A stretch of 64,000 nt of DNA from positions 186,001-250,000 of the forward strand of contig NZ_QLLL01000005.1 of NCBI RefSeq assembly GCF_003259335.1, written 5' to 3'. The notes beneath the pieces are model-generated. The model was not told where the DNA came from, searched no databases, and was given only the letters and a program-made list of their open reading frames with translations. This document shows positions 25,898 to 33,093 of this stretch, piece by piece. Position numbers and translations under genes: made by a program. This stretch comes from Chitinophaga skermanii. Its GTDB lineage: Bacteria; Bacteroidota; Bacteroidia; Chitinophagales; Chitinophagaceae. The first letter of the stretch is position 1, and each line of letters opens with the position of its first letter.

Positions 25898-26269
25898 ATG
25901 GAAACACCAACACAGCACTTTAACGTGTTCAATCAGCTCGACTCCTGGAAATTGGAAGTCAACCAAGTTCGCGGAGATGTAAAGAGAATGCGCGACGAAC
26001 TTTCCCACTTATGCACAGGCAAACATCCCAATGAAAGGATGGCTAATGTAGAACATTTCCAAAACCAATTTATCAGGCAGCTAGAAGTAGCAGATGAAAT
26101 GTACCACGATATAAAACAAGTGGTGCGCAACTTGAATAATACACGGATTGAACATGCTGATCGTCCTGTTGATGATGTGCCTACTTTGCAAAACCGCATG
26201 GCAACATTCCATAAGATATATGGTGAACTAGCCCAGGATTTTCAACAATTCCAGGCGCACCGTTTTTAA
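25898..26269 (+). CDS. Small coiled-coil hypothetical protein
   Basis: This 123-residue protein is not recognised. It is almost entirely helical with heptad-like spacing (WKLEVNQVRGDVKRMRDEL near residue 17, FIRQLEVADEMYHDIKQVV near 60), has no signal peptide or membrane segment, and is likely cytosolic. The start is the ATG at 25898. It is convergent with the PAS-domain gene, and the two share a terminator hairpin. Confidence 0.7.
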   Translation: METPTQHFNVFNQLDSWKLEVNQVRGDVKRMRDELSHLCTGKHPNERMANVEHFQNQFIRQLEVADEMYHDIKQVVRNLNNTRIEHADRPVDDVPTLQNRMATFHKIYGELAQDFQQFQAHRF

Positions 26270-26278
26270 TGTGCAGAT

Positions 26279-26310
26279 AATAAGTGGCGGGTAATCACTT
26301 GCCACTTATT
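26279..26310. terminator. Bidirectional hairpin between convergent genes
   Basis: AATAAGTGGC pairs with GCCACTTATT. The right arm covers the minus-strand stop codon (26306-26308). Confidence 0.6.
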
Positions 26311-27505
26311 CTTCTTCCGGGTGCTGTAGTTTGAATTGAATTTTGTGGATGACTTCATCCAAGTTCTGCGAAGCATTCGTTAACAGTGCCAGCAATTCGG
26401 GGTTTAAAGGCAACTCCTTCTCATAATCCTCCGCGATATACTTCGTTAGGCTCATAATCGCGGTTAAAGGACTCCTTATTTCATGTGAATTAATATACGC
26501 GATATCGCGCAATACCTTGTTCTGTTGTTGTAGTTGTTCTATGATGTGCTTGCGTTCTGTAATATCTTGCTGGGCACCTATCGTTCTTACCAAGGAGCCA
26601 TCTTCCCTAAAATCCATAAATGCCCGGTCTAATACATGCTTGTATTCACCATTGGCACAACGGAACCTATATTCCGATATCCAGCGCGATTGCTGGTTCA
26701 TTTCTGCTGTATGGATCGATTGCACCACGCGTTCTTTATCCTCGGGGTGAATACGTTCTATGAACCATTCTATTGTGTTATCTACTTCTTGCAACGAATA
26801 CCCAAATATGCTCTGTGGACCATGATTACGCGTCACCTCCTTCGTTTCATGGTTGTAATAGTATATACAATCCGGCGTAATCTTCGTGAATAGCTCGTAC
26901 CGCGTACCAAAGTCATCCGCTTTAATCATCGACCCAATTTCAGCATCAATATCAATCGCCATCACGATTCGGGCATCCTTTCCATCGTAACGGGTAGGAT
27001 AGGAGTAGATTTCCACTTTAAATAGTTTCCCATTCTTCTTCATATGCTGCCAAATACCACGGTAAGGCTCGCGTTCCCGGATTTTAGTACGACGCACATC
27101 GTCAAGTAACTTAGGTATATCATTTACATGGCGTAATGCTTGGATGGTTAACTGCATAAACTCGTCGCGGGTATAACCGTATTTTAAGGAAGCCGCTTCG
27201 TTTACAGCTAGGAAACGGAGGTTATGCACATCGTACACCCACATGGGGAGCGGGTAATGGTAGAAAAGGCGTTCGTATTGACGTAATTGCTTATTGGGTT
27301 GGTGACCGTAGTATTTTACCAAGCAGAACGTGAATAAAGCTAATAAAAGAAGTAAGCAGCCTTGTACGGCGTATTGCAAGTTTTGGGTAGGTACAGTAGG
27401 CCAACGATCCGCGGCTAAGCCGAGTAGCCAGGGGAAAGCTGCAATGGCTAGGCACCCCGTAATAAATAAGCTAAGGGCCACTTTTATAGCAACACGGTGC
27501 ATCAT
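26306..27505 (-). CDS. Membrane PAS protein with orphan DHp domain
   Basis: This 399-residue protein has two N-terminal membrane helices (about 8-30 and 45-63), two PAS domains (about 80-200 with LRFLAVNEAA, and about 205-315 ending in the PAC motif TIGAQQDITERKH) and a dimerisation/His region YINSHEIRSPLTAIMSL with H341. It then stops, about 58 residues later, with no HATPase domain. Orthodox kinases need that ATPase, so it cannot autophosphorylate alone; it may accept phosphate or act as a dimeric sensor (inference). Proteins ending this way occur in other Bacteroidota, so this is probably not a fresh truncation. Confidence 0.85.
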   Translation of the reverse strand: MMHRVAIKVALSLFITGCLAIAAFPWLLGLAADRWPTVPTQNLQYAVQGCLLLLLALFTFCLVKYYGHQPNKQLRQYERLFYHYPLPMWVYDVHNLRFLAVNEAASLKYGYTRDEFMQLTIQALRHVNDIPKLLDDVRRTKIREREPYRGIWQHMKKNGKLFKVEIYSYPTRYDGKDARIVMAIDIDAEIGSMIKADDFGTRYELFTKITPDCIYYYNHETKEVTRNHGPQSIFGYSLQEVDNTIEWFIERIHPEDKERVVQSIHTAEMNQQSRWISEYRFRCANGEYKHVLDRAFMDFREDGSLVRTIGAQQDITERKHIIEQLQQQNKVLRDIAYINSHEIRSPLTAIMSLTKYIAEDYEKELPLNPELLALLTNASQNLDEVIHKIQFKLQHPEEE

Positions 27506-27554
27506 AGCCGGTACCGTTTATTTTGTTGAAAATTGAGTTAGAATAATAGGATGG

Positions 27555-28613
27555 TTACCAGTCGATTTTAACTACATCACTCACTGGGTAACTTACGCAA
27601 GTTAACACAAACCCCGCAGCCAGCTCTTTATCTGTTAGCACTTCATTTACAGCCATCCACACTTTACCTTCCGAACATTTGGCCATACACGAGCCGCAAA
27701 CACCGCCTTTACAACTATAAGGTAATTGAAGTCCCTGTTGTTGGGCTACATCCAAAATATTTTTATTACCCGGGATGCGCAGGGTATGTGTTTGGCCATG
27801 AATAGTAAGATGCACAGTTTTCTCGGCAGTATCGGGGGGCACTCCAATTTTTTCGAGATGCGTAGCGGTGTCGATGGTGAAGTTTTCTTTATGAATTTGT
27901 TCTTGCGAGAAGCCCAAGAAGCTTAAAGTAAAGGTGCACATCCGCATGTAATCCACGGGGCCACAAATGTAAAACTGGGCATTATGCGCTTGGTAATAGA
28001 TTTGTTGCGGGGCCAAGGTGGTTAATAAACTATTGCTGATCCTGCGGTACGAAAAAGTACTTTGCTCGTCGGGTTCGCTGAAGATGTAAATGATCTTAAA
28101 GCGATCGGGGTATTGCGTTTGCAGGGCATTCAGTTGCGCATAGAAAATGGTGCCGTTGGGGTTCTTATTGCTGTAAATAAGGGTCACCTTACTCTGGCTT
28201 TCCTTGAACAAGGTTTGTTTCAAAATCGAGTATAAAGGTGTAATACCGCTTCCTGCTCCTAACAGGATGATATCCCTTTGTAAATCGATGGCTGTATTCA
28301 ATGTAAAACGGCCTGAAGGCTGTAAAGAGGTTACAATCGTGCCAATATCCCAATGCCGCAATATATGCCGTGAAATCTCCCCGTTTTCCTTGCGCTTCAC
28401 TGTTACACTTAAGTATTCGTCGATGCCCGGCGTAGAGCTTAAAGAATAAGAACGGCGGTATTCCACGCCATGGAGGTTTACAACAAAGGTTAAAAACTGG
28501 CCGGCTTTATATGGCACGGGTTCCCCGCTTTCGGCCACGAAACTATAAGTATATGTATCCGAAGTTTCTTTTACGATGTCAACAACGCTTAACTGGATAT
28601 ACAGATCATTCAT
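27555..28613 (-). CDS. Ferredoxin-NAD(P)H reductase with C-terminal 2Fe-2S domain
   Basis: The order is an FAD-binding barrel (RRSYSLSSTPG near residue 55), an NAD(P)-binding domain (LLGAGSGITPLYSIL near 115) and a plant-type ferredoxin with CKGGVCGSC and a fourth cysteine in VLTCVSYP near the C-terminus. This resembles PaaE-type and Hmp-like reductases that pass electrons from NADPH to an oxygenase or desaturase. No oxygenase is adjacent. The start at 28613 (MNDLYIQ) is preferred because the longer frame from 28658 begins inside the dxs terminator hairpin. The partner is unknown. Confidence 0.88.
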   Translation of the reverse strand: MNDLYIQLSVVDIVKETSDTYTYSFVAESGEPVPYKAGQFLTFVVNLHGVEYRRSYSLSSTPGIDEYLSVTVKRKENGEISRHILRHWDIGTIVTSLQPSGRFTLNTAIDLQRDIILLGAGSGITPLYSILKQTLFKESQSKVTLIYSNKNPNGTIFYAQLNALQTQYPDRFKIIYIFSEPDEQSTFSYRRISNSLLTTLAPQQIYYQAHNAQFYICGPVDYMRMCTFTLSFLGFSQEQIHKENFTIDTATHLEKIGVPPDTAEKTVHLTIHGQTHTLRIPGNKNILDVAQQQGLQLPYSCKGGVCGSCMAKCSEGKVWMAVNEVLTDKELAAGFVLTCVSYPVSDVVKIDW

Positions 28614-28625
28614 CATATCTAAATA

Positions 28626-28657
28626 AAGAACCGCCATAGGTAAGCCTAGGCGGTTCA
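28626..28657 (-). terminator. Terminator of dxs
   Basis: On the minus strand GAACCGCC pairs with GGCGGTTC, and the stem continues inward through CCTA/TAGG with one bulge; TTCTTTATTT follows. Confidence 0.8.
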
Positions 28658-28690
28658 ATAAAATAAGAACATTTTATATGCTTAACAGCT

Positions 28691-30628
28691 TTAAACGCTA
28701 GTTGTTGCACTCACGGTCACTTTACTTTTCAACATTTCTCTCACACCTTCCGCGATACCTTTCGCATCGTAGCCACATAAGCGGTACAATTCCGCCGGTT
28801 TACCATGTTCGATTAACTCGTCTGGGATACCGAGGATTTTAATATCTGCTTTATAACCGTACTTCGCCATAAATTCTAAGATGGCTGTACCAAAGCCTCC
28901 TTGAATAGCGCCATCTTCTACGGTTAATACTTTATCGTATTGGCTGAATACTTCGTGTAATATGGCTTCGTCTAATGGTTTCACGAATCGCATGTCGTAG
29001 TGTGCAGGTTGAAGACCGTCGTTCATCAAGTCTTTACATGCTTCTACTACAAAGTTGCCGGTATGACCGAGGGATAGGATCGCTACATCTCTACCATCAC
29101 GGATTTTACGGCCTGTACCGATCTTGATTTCTTTAAACGGTGTACGCCATTCAGGCATTACGCCTTCACCACGAGGATAACGAATCACGAACGGATGCTC
29201 GTTGCTCGGTAACTGGGCAGTGTACATCAAGTTGCGGAGCTCTTCTTCATTCATAGGAGCAGAGATTACCATGTTTGGCACACAACGCATAAACGGAATG
29301 TCGTACGCGCCGTGGTGCGTTGCACCGTCTTCACCCACCAAACCGGCTCTATCTAAGCAGAAAATAACCGGTAAGTTTTGGATGGCCACGTCGTGCAAGG
29401 CTTGGTCGTATGCTCTTTGGAAGAAAGAAGAGTAAATATTACAGAATACCTGCATGCCTTGGGTAGCCAAGCCGGCAGATAAAGTAACTGCATGTTGTTC
29501 ACAAATACCTACGTCAATGGCACGGTTCGGCATTTTCTCCATCATGAATTTTAAAGATGAACCCGATGGCATCGCTGGAGTAATACCCATGATTTTATCG
29601 TTCATCTCGGCTAATTCGATGATAGTATGACCGAAAACGTCTTGATACTTAGGTGCTTGTGGAGCGGTTACCGGCTTTTTGAAGATCTCGCCGGTAATTT
29701 TATCGAACAAACCGGGCGCATGCCACTTGGTTTGGTCTTTTTCTGCTAAGGCATAGCCTTTCCCTTTTACTGTTGAAATGTGCAACAATTTAGGACCAGG
29801 TATGTCTTTCAGATCTTGCAAGGTATCTACCAACTTCGTGATATTATGACCGTCGATCGGGCCAAAGTAACGCAATTTCAAAGATTCGAACAGGTTGCTC
29901 GATTTTGAAACCATGCCTTTTAAGCCGGCTTCGAGTTTAGAAGCCATATCGCGGGTAAACTTCTTACCTACAGGCAATTTGCCCAAAAGATTCCAAGTTT
30001 CGTCGCGTAAACGGTTATAAGTAGGGGAAGTGGAAATATCTGTTAAATATTCTTTGAGCGCACCCACGTTCGGGTCGATACTCATACAGTTGTCATTCAA
30101 AATGATCAGCACGTTCGCATTGGCAACGCCCGCATGGTTTAATGCTTCGAATGCCATACCGGCCGTCATAGCACCATCGCCAATTACTGCAATATGTTGC
30201 CTATCGTGTTCGCCTTTATAAGCCGACGCAATAGCCATACCCAATGCAGCAGAAATCGAAGTGCTCGAGTGCCCAACACCAAAGGTGTCGTACTCACTTT
30301 CGGCTCTCTTTGGAAAGCCACTGATGCCGTTGAACTTACGGTTGGTATGAAACACGTCTTTACGGCCCGTCAGTATCTTATGGCCATAGGCTTGGTGACC
30401 CACGTCCCATACTAATTGGTCGTAAGGAGTATTGTACACATAATGTAAAGCAACTGTAAGCTCTACCACGCCAAGGCTCGCAGCGAAGTGACCGCCATGT
30501 ACGCTAACCACGTCGATAATGTATTGACGTAAGTCGTCGCACACTTGGTGTAATTGTTCCTTCGTGAGCTTCCGAAGATCGGAGGGGTATTGTATCTGGC
30601 TTAACAATTGACCTGCCGTAATATCCAT
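28691..30628 (-). CDS. dxs: 1-deoxy-D-xylulose-5-phosphate synthase
   Basis: DXS condenses pyruvate and glyceraldehyde-3-phosphate, the first step of the MEP isoprenoid pathway, using thiamine diphosphate. Visible motifs are HGGHFAASLGVVELT near residue 42, WDVGHQAYGHKILTGR near 74, the ThDP site IGDGAMTAGMAFEALNHAG near 148, and in the second half DVGICEQHAVTLSAGLA and DRAGLVGEDGATHHG. Length 645 is slightly above the typical 620-640. A TATTTTTG -7 element lies at 30654-30661. It provides precursors for GGGPS (36792-37547) and undecaprenyl carriers. Confidence 0.97.
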   Translation of the reverse strand: MDITAGQLLSQIQYPSDLRKLTKEQLHQVCDDLRQYIIDVVSVHGGHFAASLGVVELTVALHYVYNTPYDQLVWDVGHQAYGHKILTGRKDVFHTNRKFNGISGFPKRAESEYDTFGVGHSSTSISAALGMAIASAYKGEHDRQHIAVIGDGAMTAGMAFEALNHAGVANANVLIILNDNCMSIDPNVGALKEYLTDISTSPTYNRLRDETWNLLGKLPVGKKFTRDMASKLEAGLKGMVSKSSNLFESLKLRYFGPIDGHNITKLVDTLQDLKDIPGPKLLHISTVKGKGYALAEKDQTKWHAPGLFDKITGEIFKKPVTAPQAPKYQDVFGHTIIELAEMNDKIMGITPAMPSGSSLKFMMEKMPNRAIDVGICEQHAVTLSAGLATQGMQVFCNIYSSFFQRAYDQALHDVAIQNLPVIFCLDRAGLVGEDGATHHGAYDIPFMRCVPNMVISAPMNEEELRNLMYTAQLPSNEHPFVIRYPRGEGVMPEWRTPFKEIKIGTGRKIRDGRDVAILSLGHTGNFVVEACKDLMNDGLQPAHYDMRFVKPLDEAILHEVFSQYDKVLTVEDGAIQGGFGTAILEFMAKYGYKADIKILGIPDELIEHGKPAELYRLCGYDAKGIAEGVREMLKSKVTVSATTSV

Positions 30629-30859
30629 ATTGTCTCCAGGGTTTAGAATGGGTCAAAAATACGTGAAAATTTCCGATGGCACGGCTTTTTATTGGTATAT
30701 GATCCTAAAAATATGTGAAGGAACAGTCAAATTTGGGGGCTTTCCATTTATATGGCAATATACACCATTGATAATAATTGCTTTTCGGTGGGGGGCCTCA
30801 TATGGTATTTTTGGTTAGATGGCTTGTGCCATGGGCGTTTTCGCGTTTGATGAAAGGTG

Positions 30860-30889
30860 TTGGCTTTTGGGGATATTTACCTAAGTTTG
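30860..30889 (+). promoter_or_regulatory. Promoter of the LytS-like gene
   Basis: TTGG at 30860-30863 and TAAGTTTG at 30882-30889 are 18 bp apart. The -7 element ends one base before an ATG at 30891, which argues that translation starts further downstream. Confidence 0.5.
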
Positions 30890-30974
30890 GATGTTGGATA
30901 ACGCGAAAAACCGCATTAAAAAAATAAAGCATTTCTTAGCCGGGAAGCTCCATAAAAACAATTTTCATTTTCAA

Positions 30975-32018
30975 ATGAACCCGCAATCTCTTTCTAAATA
31001 CTGGTGGTGTCAAATTCTTGGCTGGGTCGGGTATGCAATCATGTCGCTCTTCATCGCCTATTTACTGGGTGAGCAAGATTTTGGACCACGTATCGTATAC
31101 GTGATCGGGGCCGTAGTAATCGGTATCCTCGTTACGCACAGCTTTCGCTGGGTTATCGTAAAGCTTAAAATGCTGGAAATGCCCTTCGAAAAGGCCATGA
31201 TTTACTTCTTTTTTGGGATCATTCTCGCCACTTTCTTCATTTCCTTCCCATTAAGCTGGTTAGGTGTATTGCTGTTCGCAAGGCATGTAACCCTAGATTC
31301 TTTTTACGACAAATTCACTCTCTCATATCCACAAATTATAGTATTCGTGTTCCTGTGGGCGCTGATTTACTTTACCTGGCATTATGTAGAGAAAAATAGG
31401 AATTCGCAGCTCGACAAGCTCCGCCTGGAATCCACTGTGCGCGAACTCGAATTGAAAACGATCAAAGCACAAATGAACCCGCATTTCATCTTCAACGCGC
31501 TCAACTCCATCCGCGCACTCGTAGATGAAAACCCGCAACGTGCCAGGTCGGCTATTACCGAATTATCCAACATTCTAAGAAGCTCCATGGCGGCCGATAA
31601 AGCCGAAATTGTAAGCCTCGAAAATGAACTCAATATTGTAAAAGATTACCTTGCACTGGAAACCATTCGTTTCGAAGAACGGTTGAAGGTGGTATACGCG
31701 GTTGACCCAGAAACATTAGAGTTACCCATTCCGCCTATGATGCTGCAAACGCTCGTGGAAAATGCCATTAAACACGGTATTTCCAAGGAAATTTACGGCG
31801 GCGAAATTCGTATCGAGTCAACTATTAATAGCCAACAACAACATGTGCTTACCATCCAAAATACCGGCCAAATCGTGGAAAACAAGAATGGCAACGGCTT
31901 TGGATTACTCAGCACCCGTCAACGTTTAGGATTACTCTTCGGTAGCAGGGCTTCCTTCGAAATCTTTAATTTAGATGATCATACTGTAGAGGCTAAGGTG
32001 ATAATGCCACTCTACTAA
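30975..32018 (+). CDS. LytS/YehU-type sensor histidine kinase
   Basis: Four membrane helices in the first 150 residues are followed by the His_kinase (LytS) domain: IKAQMNPHFIFNALNSIRAL carries the phosphoacceptor His, and a HATPase domain with the N-box LVENAIKHGI and a G-box NGNGFGLLSTRQRL closes the protein. The open frame begins at an ATG at 30891, but a promoter -7 element ends at 30889. The ATG at 30975 (348 residues) is therefore the likelier start. It forms a two-component system with the LytTR regulator at 32241-32969, 220 bp downstream. Confidence 0.92.
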   Translation: MNPQSLSKYWWCQILGWVGYAIMSLFIAYLLGEQDFGPRIVYVIGAVVIGILVTHSFRWVIVKLKMLEMPFEKAMIYFFFGIILATFFISFPLSWLGVLLFARHVTLDSFYDKFTLSYPQIIVFVFLWALIYFTWHYVEKNRNSQLDKLRLESTVRELELKTIKAQMNPHFIFNALNSIRALVDENPQRARSAITELSNILRSSMAADKAEIVSLENELNIVKDYLALETIRFEERLKVVYAVDPETLELPIPPMMLQTLVENAIKHGISKEIYGGEIRIESTINSQQQHVLTIQNTGQIVENKNGNGFGLLSTRQRLGLLFGSRASFEIFNLDDHTVEAKVIMPLY

Positions 32019-32240
32019 CAACAAAATTGTCTGCAGAAAGGCACTTTAACATTTGCTTTAATGCCGATTGTATTATTTCTAACGAAAACAACTTAATTTG
32101 TAAGGCAGAAGGCGTATGATGATGTGAAAGGTGGAAAATAAGGTTACAACAACGAGCACTTATTACCCAGTATAGGCTTTTGTTCTTACAAAAGATTCCA
32201 AATCCTTAAACAATCATCAACCAAAAATTTGCAGAACCGT

Positions 32241-32969
32241 ATGAAAAAAGCATTGATAATTGATGATGAGCGACTGGCTCGTAGCGAACTCAAAAAGCTA
32301 TTGGCCGACCATCCAGAGATCGTGGTTATTGGAGAAGCTATAAATGCGAAAGATGGCATCGAAAAAATCGAAACGCTTCACCCAGATTTATTGTTCCTCG
32401 ACATTCAAATGCCCGATAAAACTGGTTTCGACTTGTTGGCAGAACTCGAAAAGGCGCCACAGGTAATCTTCACCACGGCGTACGACGAATATGCGCTCAA
32501 AGCATTCGAGTACAACGCACTCGATTATCTCTTGAAACCCATCGAGCCAAAACGCTTGGCCGATGCCATTCAAAAGTTGCACCAAGTCGACGAAAAAGAA
32601 CGCCAAGTTACAGCCGCCGGTATGCGCTCCATTTTATCGGAAAGCGACCAGGTATTTGTGAAAGACGGCGACCGCTGTTGGTTCGTGAAACTACAAGAAA
32701 TCAGGCTCTTCGAAAGCGTGGGCAACTATGCACGCGTATATTTCGAAAACAACAAGCCACTGATCTTGAAATCACTGAACGCACTCGAAGAACGCCTCGA
32801 TGAACGCGTATTCTTCCGTGCGAACCGTAAGCACATCGTTAACCTCCGTATGATCGAAAGAATCGACACCTACTTCAATGGTGGCCTTCTCCTCGAAATG
32901 CGCGGTGGCGAAAAAATCGAAGTGAGCCGCAGGCAAGCTGTTAAATTCAAAGAAATGATGAGCTTATAA
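32241..32969 (+). CDS. LytTR-family response regulator
   Basis: This 242-residue regulator has a receiver domain (phosphoacceptor D54 in LLFLDIQMPD, acidic pocket IIDDE at 6-10, switch residues TTAYDEYALKAFE) and a C-terminal LytTR DNA-binding domain (about 135-242, with FESVGNYARVYF and RANRKHIVNL). The ATG at 32241 is preferred over a TTG at 32229. The LytS-like kinase lies immediately upstream. LytTR proteins bind direct repeats upstream of target genes; the targets are unknown. Confidence 0.94.
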   Translation: MKKALIIDDERLARSELKKLLADHPEIVVIGEAINAKDGIEKIETLHPDLLFLDIQMPDKTGFDLLAELEKAPQVIFTTAYDEYALKAFEYNALDYLLKPIEPKRLADAIQKLHQVDEKERQVTAAGMRSILSESDQVFVKDGDRCWFVKLQEIRLFESVGNYARVYFENNKPLILKSLNALEERLDERVFFRANRKHIVNLRMIERIDTYFNGGLLLEMRGGEKIEVSRRQAVKFKEMMSL

Positions 32970-32992
32970 GCCGCACGCAACATATTTACCAT

Positions 32993-33030
32993 AAAAAACG
33001 CCATCCCCCTAAAAAGAGATGGCGTTTTTT
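32993..33030. terminator. Bidirectional terminator, LytTR gene and T9SS gene
   Basis: AAAAAACGCCATC pairs with GATGGCGTTTTTT; both strands end in T6. It serves the + strand regulator and probably the convergent minus-strand gene. Confidence 0.88.
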
Positions 33031-33093
33031 GTTGTATGATGTAGCCGCCGTTTGAGCATTGTGCAACAGCCGTTGCTACGCTCACTTCAACGT

